NCBI GenBank assembly: GCA_009784005.1
Contig: WRCE01000002.1
Location: forward strand, 1 to 64,000
Direction of reading: 5' to 3'
DNA: 64,000 bases
DNA from: Candidatus Methanimicrococcus labiotermitis
Lineage (GTDB): Archaea > Halobacteriota > Methanosarcinia > Methanosarcinales > Methanosarcinaceae
Part shown: in pieces, positions 41,901-49,032 of the stretch
How the letters are laid out: each line of letters starts with the position of its first letter
Position numbering within the stretch: position 1 is the first letter of the stretch
Notes under the pieces: model-generated
What the model saw: the letters and a program-made list of their open reading frames with translations, nothing else
What the model was told of the DNA's origin: nothing
Database searches by the model: none
Program-made: the position numbers and the translations under genes

Positions 41901-44275
41901 TGATCGCCGCGATGCTTCGCTCCATGTGGGGACCGCCGTTTGACCAAATCCTCTTTGAAACCTACTACAAAGATAACGGATACGCGGGCATTCCCTACGA
42001 AGATGAGTTAAAGATCCTCGCCCTTGTGAAAGATTTGGAAGCCGCGGGCAGCCCGTCTGCGATGACGCTCATCCTTGAAAACGCTTTCTCGGATGAAAAG
42101 TATGAAGTAAACGGAATGCCGCCGACCGCGAAGGACCATGAAGGCGTTGTACGGTTCATCATGGGCCCGATTATGGATATCCAAGGAAGCGATGCCAATG
42201 CCATCATTACGGTATGGAAAGACAACGGCGTGTTTGATGATTTGAAAGAGGAAATCATCTTTACCTATTTCTTCTACACAGCACAGCCGTCTGACGCCGT
42301 ATTAGAAGGCGTTATCGAAAGAATGGTTCAGTACTGCATCGACAACAAGCCTTTCGCCTCCGGCTCTGAATTGGTGAACAACGCGATGATTGACGAATTC
42401 AAAACGCAGTCGCATCAAAACAAAGCGGTTGTCGCGTACATGACCGGATACGGCCGTTTGGAATACGCCGACAGGTTAAGAGCCTGCGGCCCGGCGGAAA
42501 TGACAGCCTTTATGGCTTCCTTATCCGGCGGCTACATCCTCCCAAGCGCCGGCAACGACCCGATTCAAAACAGAGACGCGGTCCCGACCGGAAGAAACTT
42601 CTACGGCATCGACCCGACAAAATTCCCGACGAAATCCGCATGGGAAGTCGGCAAATCATTGGCGGACCAGCTCTTGGCGGATTACTATTCCAAGCACGGC
42701 GTGTTCCCCAACACGGTTGCTTTCTCGCGTTTCGGTACAGAATTTATCCGTGACGAAGGCGCTTTGGAAGCCTGCGCCCTTTACTTACTGGGTGTTGAGC
42801 CGGTTTGGGACATCAACGGAAACGTGGACCCCAGAACCGTTAAAGTGATTCCGCTGAGCGAACTCACCGTGACGTTAAACAACGGAACAACGATCCAGCG
42901 CCCGAGAATTGATATCGTTTACACGACTGCCGGTATGAGAGATTCGTTTGGCGACAAGCTGAAACTCATCAATGTCGGCGTGAGAGTGGTGTCAAATCTG
43001 GATGAGTCCCCTGAAGAGAATTATGTCAGAGTCAACACAGAAGCGCTCAGAGCCAATCCGGCAACCGCGCCTTTTGCCGAAATGCGTTGTTTCGCCAATG
43101 AACTCGGCAACTACGAAATCGGAACCGGAAACTTAATCAGCGCCAGCGGTTCTTGGGATGACCCCGAAGCCATTACAAACCTGTATTTGAGCAAAATGGG
43201 ACACGTGTACGGCGATGACTCCGTTTGGGGCGTCAGCGCCGCTGAACTCTTAAGAGCGCTCTTAAAGAACACGGATGCAACGATTCACGCGTCTTCATCA
43301 AACCTCTACGACAGTTTGGACAACGACGACTTCTTCCAATACTTCGGCGCCTTGAGCTTGGCAGTCAAACACTCAAGAGATGACGGAAAGTTGCCGGAGA
43401 TGTATGTCGCCGACACAAGAAACGTCGGCCAAAGCGCGCGTGACAACGCCGGTAAGGTGTACACGATGAAGCAGTTCCTCAACATCGACATGGAATCACG
43501 CTACAAAAATGAAATGTGGATCAAAGGAATGATGGAATCGGGATACGCAGGATCAACCATGTTCTCCGAATTCGTGGACAACCTCTTCGGCTGGGCCGTG
43601 ACAACGGACGGACAGCTTGTCACTTTCAAAGACTGGGAAGATGTCTTTGACATTTACGTCAATGACAAGTTTGAATTGGGACTTCCGGAATATTTCCAAA
43701 ATAACCCGTACGCTTACCAGTCTATGACCGCCAGAATGCTTGAGAGCATCCGAAAGGAATACTGGGTCGCAGAGACGGAAGAGCAGAAGGAGAAATTGGC
43801 GCTGATGGAAGAAAAGCTGATGAACGAGTTCCTTCAATCTGTGGCTGACCACGGCGTCGCCTGCTGCCACCACACCTGCGGCAACCCGCGTTTTGACGCG
43901 TTCATCGCGGGAAAAATGGCAGTTACGGGAGTCGACCCCGAAAAACAAGAAGAATATGCAAGGCAAGTAAGGGAAGCGACATACAGAGAAGTGCCGCTGA
44001 TAAGAACACCCCCGCCGCCGCCCCCCTCAGGATCCTCCACAGGAACCGGATTCGGCGTAATGGAAGGAACGCCCGGACCGACGGTTGAAGCCGCCGGCGC
44101 AGGCTCCAGCCAAGATACGACAGGCTATGAAATGACGACAACAACAGCGGTCGTCAACGCGATAAGAGATGCCATGAGCAGCATGTCATTCTCATCGTCC
44201 AACATCATCGTGCTTATCGGAATCGTCGGTTTGTGCGGCGTCATCTTCTATGGATTCAGAAGGAAGGGCGTGTAA
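38987..44275 (+). CDS. Secreted, membrane-anchored CobN/ChlH/HmuS-like tetrapyrrole chelatase-family protein
   Basis: 1762 residues. N-terminal signal peptide (MISFKKFSTFIVLLTLIFST, cleavage near SADP at 29-32) and a C-terminal span SNIIVLIGIVGLCGVIFYGF followed by RRKGV, so most of the protein should lie outside. The body matches CobN/BchH large subunits of metal chelatases: WWGATLLPVETYKVW near 665, VNFGTHGTHEWLPGEAYGL near 787-805 and FAVSRFGTEF-type VAFSRFGTEFIRDEGALEAC near 1243. Near the end lies ACCHHTCGNPRFDAF (residues 1625-1639; C1626, C1627, H1628, H1629, C1631), a possible metal site. A proline/glycine linker (TPPPPPPSGSS) joins it to the anchor. CobN in B12 synthesis is cytoplasmic with CobS/CobT; an external version beside ExbB-like genes resembles HmuS of haem-utilisation loci. 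The true tetrapyrrole and metal are unknown. Confidence 0.88.
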   Translation: MISFKKFSTFIVLLTLIFSTAPIIPVASADPIPVLIQGTDDKIDVLYIGYKGAQMIHVSSDMHDQMYYKDDFEIHTIIIDWMVGYQNEVSDYDLTTFDIVIVDMTVLELFGEFGAFQAAHDSGVTLVAVANSNGASTLIPEYFDFRDTPDLTTSTAYPSDTIDTFFALYKAAEDYSEDEMDKYEQIQLDYAENMLMFLAEARGKKAQVSPEYTDIMDRWEQNKIKVAYIGFTGHAAWPLVNQYSSFMNVTLFTSYWTDAGRISIENFGNSGGFNDQDFILIYMITAAACAQIDANITAHENKLETVATGGTIPVYFIASTAPDYGTEIDDEYRLSRTMGETNAQILLFAAQKYESENATTDITKDWVLKKAGLLYGIYHPDLAAKYFSTLDAYLTAYRTYDADRPTVGIWFHKSYFTDGRVAIINELIRDIESKDVNVIAGFDIFQETGAGNPMMKYFSKDGEVLIGSAISIKDFTLNYFDYDTGIDWLEELNVTVLKAVVASTGSSTKGIPKDMLVYSTISPNRDGMTDFVILGNIIEDRVAVTYHEQKDWLANRAIKWAKLRQMENEDKKIVIMYYNYPPGKDNIGANYLNVMKSLGGDENGNGGVLREMKNAGYTVSFDDLPITEAELTDESLLDLVLRQGINVGAYAPGVLDKLAKERGNTPDADWWGATLLPVETYKVWFDEIENESIKASLIKEWGEPWDYSKSVVADPNGMNGMIWVDEYGKRFFVLPAVRFGNVWMMPQPDRALATGKAASYHGGDLPPTHQYVAFYFWLNYEFKADALVNFGTHGTHEWLPGEAYGLNARDDLAPLLLQDLPSIYPYIVANVGEGLTAEYRGNALIVDHMTPPMIRSNLDSNGDLSYLEREIQAYLIGQDSETNRLRQAEIVDRMFAAGIHNIIGIDHLKRDLNPSNPQSVTDNQVKEYLKGFDRATFSRYLRDELFNYIESIKENNLPYGMHVFGQSMTEEMIAAMLRSMWGPPFDQILFETYYKDNGYAGIPYEDELKILALVKDLEAAGSPSAMTLILENAFSDEKYEVNGMPPTAKDHEGVVRFIMGPIMDIQGSDANAIITVWKDNGVFDDLKEEIIFTYFFYTAQPSDAVLEGVIERMVQYCIDNKPFASGSELVNNAMIDEFKTQSHQNKAVVAYMTGYGRLEYADRLRACGPAEMTAFMASLSGGYILPSAGNDPIQNRDAVPTGRNFYGIDPTKFPTKSAWEVGKSLADQLLADYYSKHGVFPNTVAFSRFGTEFIRDEGALEACALYLLGVEPVWDINGNVDPRTVKVIPLSELTVTLNNGTTIQRPRIDIVYTTAGMRDSFGDKLKLINVGVRVVSNLDESPEENYVRVNTEALRANPATAPFAEMRCFANELGNYEIGTGNLISASGSWDDPEAITNLYLSKMGHVYGDDSVWGVSAAELLRALLKNTDATIHASSSNLYDSLDNDDFFQYFGALSLAVKHSRDDGKLPEMYVADTRNVGQSARDNAGKVYTMKQFLNIDMESRYKNEMWIKGMMESGYAGSTMFSEFVDNLFGWAVTTDGQLVTFKDWEDVFDIYVNDKFELGLPEYFQNNPYAYQSMTARMLESIRKEYWVAETEEQKEKLALMEEKLMNEFLQSVADHGVACCHHTCGNPRFDAFIAGKMAVTGVDPEKQEEYARQVREATYREVPLIRTPPPPPPSGSSTGTGFGVMEGTPGPTVEAAGAGSSQDTTGYEMTTTTAVVNAIRDAMSSMSFSSSNIIVLIGIVGLCGVIFYGFRRKGV

Positions 44276-44303
44276 GCGAATCGGACCCGAAGAAATCAAT
44301 ATG

Positions 44304-44390
44304 AACGAAACCGTTGAACGGTAAACCATAAACGAAACCGTTGAACGGTAAACCGTAAACGAAACTGTTGAACGGTAAACCGTAAGTAAG
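44304..44390. repeat. 27-bp tandem array downstream of the CobN-like gene
   Basis: Three copies of a 27-bp unit beginning AAACGAAACCGTTGAACGG and ending TAAACC(G/A)T. Each unit contains the near-palindrome CCGTTGAACGG. It follows the stop by about 30 bp. Confidence 0.85.
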
Positions 44391-44471
44391 CAGACCATAA
44401 AATAGGAAAGCCAAACAAGAAGACCAAGAAATAAAACCACAGAAAAAGAAAACTCCAAAATGTAAACCCCA

Positions 44472-44516
44472 ACGCATTTCAGATTTCAAAAGATTAAAAG
44501 AAATCTGAAATTGCGT
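44472..44516. terminator. Long hairpin between convergent genes
   Basis: ACGCATTTCAGATTTC pairs with GAAATCTGAAATTGCGT (one bulged base) around a 12-base A-rich loop, and CCC/GGG can extend the stem to about 19 bp. It sits between the convergent CobN-like gene and the 100-residue gene, a usual place for a shared terminator, but lacks a strong U-tract. Confidence 0.55.
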
Positions 44517-44570
44517 CGGGCTGTTTTGAAAAACGGTTGAAAAAACAAATATAAAACAAAAACAGAAAAA

Positions 44571-44873
44571 TCAGCTTTCAAGCCAGGTTTTCATTTCTCT
44601 TTTCATAAACTTTTCAGCCTCTAAAACCCGATCCAGCGGGCCGCGGAGAGCGATAACTGACGTTTGCGCCACTTCGGGCTCGGTGATAGAAATGACGCGG
44701 TCGGTCACTTCCAAGTCAAACGTTTCAACCATGTCCATAATGATTGACATCGGAACACCCATCGGCACAATAAGGTCGTACAGGTCTTCTAGTCCGTCAT
44801 TCTCACCTGAGAGCTCCGCCAGCTCAAAACGCTTCCGGCTGATTAAATCGTGCAAAGATAAGACTTTTGTCAT
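44571..44873 (-). CDS. Conserved small protein of unknown function (100 aa)
   Basis: Not recognised. 100 residues, acidic, mixed alpha/beta: MTKVLSLHDLISRKRFELAEL, then DLYDLIVPMGVPMSIIMDMVETFDLEVTDRVISI and a closing SVIALRGPLDRVLEAEKFMKREM. The last stretch resembles the strand-helix of small ligand- or RNA-binding folds, but this is weak. AAGGATCC precedes the ATG. It is alone on the minus strand, convergent with the CobN-like gene. Codon use and composition fit a real gene. Confidence 0.7.
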   Translation of the reverse strand: MTKVLSLHDLISRKRFELAELSGENDGLEDLYDLIVPMGVPMSIIMDMVETFDLEVTDRVISITEPEVAQTSVIALRGPLDRVLEAEKFMKREMKTWLES

Positions 44874-45155
44874 AAGGATCCTTTTGTTTTTGATTTTTGA
44901 CTCGCGGGCTTAAATCCCGCAGAGGCTATAAATGATTCAAAATGTAAAGCCATATAAACGCTTCACCTATTAAAAATGTGACGATTCAAAACGATTTACA
45001 AACGGTTTGAAACAATTTAAAACGGTTCAAAGAGAACGAATCGCAAACGTATTCAAAGAAAAACAAAACGAAACAAAACAAAACGAAACCCAAACATAAT
45101 TCAAAGAGTAATTTTTTAATATCAATAATACTCTCTCAATGTAAAAGGTGTAATT
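44874..45155. other. AT-rich divergent gap with short repeats
   Basis: 282 bp without a gene. Contains loosely repeated AACGATTTAAAACGGTTTGAAAC-type motifs at about 44980-45030 and AAACAAAACGAAAC runs near 45060-45090. A TATA-like TTTTTTAATATC is near 45113, about 40 bp before the DUF5611-like gene. Confidence 0.45.
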
Positions 45156-45470
45156 ATGCAGGAATATAAATTGAAAAGAGGCTCAACGCCCGATATTGAA
45201 AGAATTAAAGGTTTGCTCAACGAATGCTTCGGCGCGGAAATCAAAGAGAAAGACGGCAAGCTGACGACATCTTACGGCGTTTTAAAAGAAATCACCGTTT
45301 GGATCAACCAAAAGCAACTCTGTGTTGACACCGTTTCCGACAACTCGGTTAAAGACGACAATGTCATTTTAGACTCCAACAAACGCTTCAGAACATTTTT
45401 GGACAAAGGAACGGGCTACACCTCCAAAGACCGCATAAAAAACGCGAAAAAGGAAGTCGGCGGCGAATAA
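45156..45470 (+). CDS. DUF5611-like small methanogen protein
   Basis: 104 residues: MQEYKLKRGSTPDIERIKGLLNECF, then YGVLKEITVWINQKQLCVDTVSDN and DNVILDSNKRFRTFLDKGTGYTSKDRIKNAKKE. From memory this matches a short family conserved in Methanosarcinales and labelled DUF5611; function unknown. The compact alpha/beta pattern with basic C-terminus could bind nucleic acid, but nothing proves it. AAGGTGTAATT precedes the ATG. It is followed by tRNA-Thr on the same strand. Confidence 0.75.
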   Translation: MQEYKLKRGSTPDIERIKGLLNECFGAEIKEKDGKLTTSYGVLKEITVWINQKQLCVDTVSDNSVKDDNVILDSNKRFRTFLDKGTGYTSKDRIKNAKKEVGGE

Positions 45471-45676
45471 AATCCCCGGTCCATTTTTTTAAAAAAATTA
45501 AAGAAAATTTTAGAGATAGGAAGGAACGGCTCCGCGAAGGAAAACACCAAAAGATTAATATGAGAGGTATTCCTTTTTGGAGTCTGCTATTTCTGTTTAC
45601 AACGGAAGACAGCAACGGTTTTGTTAAATAAATAACGTTATTATTCAAAAACATTCATAAATATTCAGCTCAAAGC

Positions 45677-45748
45677 GCCTCAATGGCTTAGAGGTATAGC
45701 ACTTCCTTGGTAAGGAAGAGGTCGCGGGTTCAAATCCCGCTTGAGGCT
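45677..45748 (+). tRNA. tRNA-Thr (anticodon GGT)
   Basis: Full cloverleaf: acceptor GCCTCAA with TTGAGGC, D arm with AGAGGTA loop, anticodon stem CTTCC/GGAAG with loop TTGGTAA (anticodon GGT), variable AGGTC, T arm GCGGG-TTCAAAT-CCCGC. Discriminator T; CCA is not encoded. No intron. Confidence 0.95.
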
Positions 45749-45863
45749 TTTAAAAATTCGGGCTGAATCTCTCTTTTTTAGTTTTTAATCAAAAACAGCG
45801 AACAGCATAGTGAACGGTATAGCGAACGGTATTGCGATTAGCGTTGTCATTTTGCCGTTATAA

Positions 45864-46058
45864 TCAAGCTCTTTTGAGAACCCAGCTCGCGCCCGAAATA
45901 AATCCGAAACCGACGACCATGCCGATAACGCCGATGATAAGCGAAAACAGATTAAGCGGAGAAACGTTAACGAGAACGATAAAACCGCTGATGAGAGCAA
46001 CCGCCATACCGCAAACAATTAAACAGGCTGCCAATATTGTCGTGAGTCCGTCTGCCAT
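45864..46058 (-). CDS. Small two-span membrane protein (64 aa)
   Basis: Not recognised. MADGLTTILAACLIVCGMAVALISGFIVLV is the first hydrophobic helix and FSLIIGVIGMVVGFGFISGASWVL the second, with a short NVSPLN turn and a basic KRA end. The ATG at 46056-46058 follows GGTGTAATT. A longer frame continues upstream into the R6 repeat element but that part is repeat-derived. It is convergent with tRNA-Thr. Many methanogens carry small membrane proteins of this type; no role can be assigned. Confidence 0.65.
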   Translation of the reverse strand: MADGLTTILAACLIVCGMAVALISGFIVLVNVSPLNLFSLIIGVIGMVVGFGFISGASWVLKRA

Positions 46059-46147
46059 AATTACACCGTTCCGTTTCATTAAATAAATAACAATTACAGA
46101 ACGAAATATAAATAAGTATGGGAAACAAGAGTTTTTTATAAAAAGGG

Positions 46148-46370
46148 AAGCAGAGAGCAGCAGCAAATACAGGCAACAAATACAGGTAGCACAGGCATCA
46201 GTGGCGGTGGTGGCAGCAGTGGCGGTGGCAGCAATGGCGGTAGCTGTGCCACGTTCGCGAAGCGAACGGCTATTTAAAAAAAAAGCAGATGCATGTAGGA
46301 AGTACTTGATGGCAGGTGGCAGAGCAGGTGCAGATGAGAAGTGATAGGTGGCAGATGGCAGAGCAGATGG
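46148..46370 (+). repeat. Copy R6 of the dispersed hairpin element
   Basis: Left side: GCAACAAATACAG repeats, then GTGGCGGTGGTGGCAGCAGT-type units (46201-46240). Core: GGTAGCTGTGCCA, hairpin CGTTCGC-GAA-GCGAACG at about 46252-46268, GCTATTT, A9, GCAGATGCATGTAGG. Right side: GGCAGGTGGCAGAGCAGGTGCAG-type repeats with GGCAGATGGCAGAGCAGAT. It faces copy R7 across the tRNA-His gene. Confidence 0.9.
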
Positions 46371-46458
46371 CAAAACTGCTCAGAGAATATTTAGAATGTC
46401 TTCCTGATTTTGAAATTATTTAAAAAAAGAATCAGGGACACTGTTAAGATGTTTAAAG

Positions 46459-46531
46459 GGCCGGGATCGAGAATCGAACTCGAGTCAAAGCCTCCACAGG
46501 GCTTCAGGATAACCTTTACCCCACCCCGGCC
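46459..46531 (-). tRNA. tRNA-His (anticodon GTG)
   Basis: Minus-strand cloverleaf: an extra G at position -1 (46531) facing C73 (46459), acceptor GCCGGGG with TCCCGGC, D arm with GGTTAT, anticodon stem AAGCC/GGCTT with loop CTGTGGA (anticodon GTG), T arm CTCGAG-region TCGAG-TTCGATT-CTCGA. The genomically placed G-1:C73 pair is the tRNA-His identity element. It lies between inverted element copies R6 and R7. Confidence 0.95.
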
Positions 46532-46744
46532 ACTCTGTTTTCTTTGAAAAGCAATAATAGAAAAGCGGAATGCTGCTTTTCAGAAGCACTCCATAAAACC
46601 TTTGTTTTAATATAAAGCTTTCGACAACCCGCGATGAAAAAAACGATGAAAGTGATGATGAAAAAAGCGATGAAAAAGAAATCGAAGACGTCTTGTGCCA
46701 ATTATTACATCCACAAGGTTTGCACATGGCATTGCATGGCCTTC

Positions 46745-47055
46745 TGCCTGCATCTGCTGCCGCCTACTGCCTGCATCTGCTGCCGCCTGCCATCCGGAAC
46801 TTACAGCATGCATCAGCTTTTTTTTTATACAGCCGTTCGCTTACGCGAACGGGGCACTGCTACCACCACTGCTACCGCCATTGCTGCTGCCATTGCTGCC
46901 GCCACTGCTACCACCACTGCTGCCGCCACTGCTACCGCCACTGCCACCGCCACTGCCGCCGCCACTGCCGCCGCCACTGCCGCCGCCACTGCCACCGCCG
47001 CTACTACCACCACTGCTGCCGCCGCCACTTCTACCGCTGCTGCCGCCGCCACCTT
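46745..47055 (-). repeat. Copy R7 of the dispersed hairpin element
   Basis: Minus-strand copy. Outer array CTGCATCTGCTGCCGCC (46745-46790), GGAACTTACAGCATGCATCAGC, T9, hairpin CCGTTCGC-TTAC-GCGAACGG, then about 190 bp of ACTGCCGCCGCC/ACTGCTACCACC units to 47055. The loop differs from other copies (TTAC in place of TTC) and the stem is extended by one pair, so pairing is kept while sequence changes. It stops 10 bp short of the 67-residue gene's stop codon. Confidence 0.88.
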
Positions 47056-47065
47056 TGCACAAGTC

Positions 47066-47269
47066 TTACTCTTCGCCGGACTCTGCCGATTCTGTGACGC
47101 CGTCCATTCTCATTCTTTCAAAAGTCAAAATCTTTCGCGTCACCAGCTTTCTTTTACCGCACCAGCCGGCTTCAGGGTAATTTTCAGACACGAAAGCGAC
47201 GAGTTCGTCATCGGACATCTTTTCCATTCTGTCCTGAAGCTCCAGCAATCGTTTTGTATTTTCATCCAT
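47066..47269 (-). CDS. Small acidic protein of unknown function (67 aa)
   Basis: Not recognised. MDENTKRLLELQDRMEKMSDDELVAFVSENYPEAGWCGKRKL suggests a helical N-terminal half, followed by a basic stretch and an acidic end (TESAESGEE). One cysteine only. GAGGATG lies seven bases before the ATG, supporting a real gene. It is 58 bp downstream of the ferredoxin-thioredoxin reductase gene on the same strand and could be co-transcribed. Its 3' end abuts the R7 repeat. Confidence 0.65.
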   Translation of the reverse strand: MDENTKRLLELQDRMEKMSDDELVAFVSENYPEAGWCGKRKLVTRKILTFERMRMDGVTESAESGEE

Positions 47270-47327
47270 TTTTTCATCCTCATTCTTTCAAAAACTTAAT
47301 GTCATCCGCTAAGAGAATAACGGCTGC

Positions 47328-47606
47328 TTATTCCGCTTTAAAGAACAAAGCGCAATGGCACATGCCGTCGTTTTCAATCTCTTCTTGATGATAAACGCAA
47401 GGGCAGATGATTTTACGGTCTTCGGTTTTGTCCCCGAGAACGATTCGGCACGGGCAATATTGGGCGCCGTACTGCTCGCGGCGCTTTGCCAAGCCCGAAT
47501 AGACCATGTCCAATTCTTCAGGATTCGGGTTTAAACGGTATCCCATCTTTAAGGCATACCTTTCAGCGTATTGACGAACTTTGTCTTTTATTTCTTCAAA
47601 TGTCAT
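47328..47606 (-). CDS. Ferredoxin-thioredoxin reductase catalytic chain
   Basis: 92 residues with the full cysteine pattern of the catalytic subunit: YCPCRIVLG, IICPCVYHQEEI and GMCHCALFF, which bind the [4Fe-4S] cluster and form the redox-active disulfide. The enzyme passes electrons from ferredoxin to thioredoxin; archaeal versions act without the plant-type variable subunit. The ATG at 47604-47606 has GAGGTGG upstream; a longer frame starts earlier without a ribosome site. Methanogens carry several paralogues of differing activity, so the exact partner is not known. Confidence 0.93.
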   Translation of the reverse strand: MTFEEIKDKVRQYAERYALKMGYRLNPNPEELDMVYSGLAKRREQYGAQYCPCRIVLGDKTEDRKIICPCVYHQEEIENDGMCHCALFFKAE

Positions 47607-47756
47607 AAATACCACCTCATTGTTTTTAACTAGTGAGATAAATGGTTCGTGAAAATAATTAAGCATTCCGTCAAACCGACAAAACATTCGTGAAGATTAT
47701 TGAAAAGGAATCGAATCATAAGGAAATAAGAACAGGAAATCAGAACATTAAACGAA

Positions 47757-47840
47757 ACGGCAAAACCGAAAAGGCAAACCGAAAAGGCAAACCGAAAAGG
47801 CAAACCGAAAAGGCAAAACCGAAAAGGCAAAACCGAAATG
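47757..47840. repeat. 12-13 bp tandem array upstream of the DUF1638 gene
   Basis: Six copies of AAAAGGCAAACCG, with 13-bp variants (AAAAGGCAAAACCG), in the 276-bp divergent gap. The last unit ends 40 bp before the ATG of the DUF1638 gene. Confidence 0.88.
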
Positions 47841-47882
47841 AAAATCCGCTTTTGAAAAACGTAAACAATAATGAGAGGATGA

Positions 47883-48749
47883 ATGATGAAAACAATAGCA
47901 ATCGTCTCTTGCAGAATTTTTGAAGATGAACTGACACTTTTAATGAAAAAAGAGACGGCAAAAGGAAAGAACGCCAAACTGATTTTGATTGAAACCGAAA
48001 TCACCGAATCGATTGAAAAGAAGTTTGCATCAGAAGGCATTGATTTTATAAAAACGAAAGAAGACGGCCTGAAAGAAACGATTGAAAGAATTGAAACAGT
48101 TGAAAGAATTGAAACGGTTGAAACGGTTGAAAAGGAGTCAGCCGGCGAAAACGATGTTATCGGCGTCATTATACTTCAGCTGATTGAATTTTCAATGGAA
48201 GCGCATCCGGCGGAAATAAAAGATGTTGTTTATGACAAAGTCCGAGGGTTTCAAGAAAGGGGGGCAGACGGCGTCATGGTTTTCTACGGCCTTTGCGGAA
48301 ACGTTCTCGGTTCGGTTGAAGGCGATTTAAGTAAACCTGAGTGTCCGGTACGCATCTTAAAAGATGAAGACGGAGATATCGCCGATGACTGTATCTGTGT
48401 CGCGTTGGGCAGCCGGAAACGGTACGTGAATATTTTAAAAAGCGCTGCCAAAACCGGAGGGACCTATTTCCTGACGCCGATGCAGGCGGCATATTGGAGA
48501 GAAATCGCATATGCAAGCGCGCTGACGCCTGATCCGAATGACGATGAAATGATCAAAATCGTTTTTGAGTACTCCGATTACAAGAATGTCGGGAAAATAA
48601 CAACCGGCCTGACGTATGAAAAAGAATTTGACGGCATCGTAGATGACTTTTCACAACGCTTTTGTTTGAATATCGTCGATTACGAAGGAACGACGGCCGT
48701 CATTGAAAATTCGTATGATAGGTTTATAAAAGAATTAAAAAAGAATTGA
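47883..48749 (+). CDS. DUF1638 family protein
   Basis: 288 residues. The family pattern is clear: AIVSCRIFEDEL at the start, then a central VFYGLCGNVLGSVEGD near 138-153, ADDCICVALGSRKRYVNIL near 164-182 and GGTYFLTPMQAAYW near 191-204. DUF1638 proteins are common in methanogens near methyltransferase systems; the function is unknown, and the conserved C, H/C and GS residues suggest metal or cofactor binding. A repeat-derived insert ETIERIETVERIETVETVEKE lies near 65-85. The start is one of two adjacent ATGs (47883 or 47886) after GAGGATG. Confidence 0.85.
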   Translation: MMKTIAIVSCRIFEDELTLLMKKETAKGKNAKLILIETEITESIEKKFASEGIDFIKTKEDGLKETIERIETVERIETVETVEKESAGENDVIGVIILQLIEFSMEAHPAEIKDVVYDKVRGFQERGADGVMVFYGLCGNVLGSVEGDLSKPECPVRILKDEDGDIADDCICVALGSRKRYVNILKSAAKTGGTYFLTPMQAAYWREIAYASALTPDPNDDEMIKIVFEYSDYKNVGKITTGLTYEKEFDGIVDDFSQRFCLNIVDYEGTTAVIENSYDRFIKELKKN

Positions 48750-48803
48750 AAATTATAAAAAAAGACAGAGCAAACGAAACAAGCTGACAAATCGGAAGCG
48801 GCC

Positions 48804-48920
48804 AATAAAAGAGCAAGCAAAAGAGCAAGCAAAAGAGCAAGCAATAACAATCAATGTAAGAGCAAGCAAAAGAGCAAGCAATAACGGTCAATGTAAAAGC
48901 GAACAAAAGAGCAAGCAATA
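48804..48920. repeat. 12-bp tandem array AGAGCAAGCAAA
   Basis: About nine imperfect units, with interspersed AATAACGGTCAATGTAA. It follows the DUF1638 stop by about 55 bp in the convergent gap to the PKD gene. Confidence 0.85.
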
Positions 48921-48998
48921 AAAACGGTCAAGCAAAAAACAACCAAAGAAAACGGTCAATAAGAAATGACTGAAACGATTTTTTAAAAAACAGAAAAG

Positions 48999-49019
48999 GA
49001 GAGGAGATTTACTCCTCTC
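48999..49019. terminator. Bidirectional terminator between DUF1638 and the PKD gene
   Basis: GAGAGGAG (48999-49006) pairs with CTCCTCTC (49012-49019). It is followed by ATTTTGTT on the + strand and, read on the minus strand, by CTTTTCTG. Genes on both sides converge on it. Confidence 0.75.
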
Positions 49020-49032
49020 ATTTTGTTAAATT

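Noticed and set aside
9383-46840. The element hairpin as an intrinsic terminator
   Set aside because: In the element's own direction the hairpin is followed by an A-tract; in the reverse direction the T-tract comes before the hairpin. Neither order fits a terminator.
46634-47299. 221-residue Ala/Thr-rich frame on the + strand
   Set aside because: Made of the R7 array plus the antisense of the 67-residue gene; no coding support.
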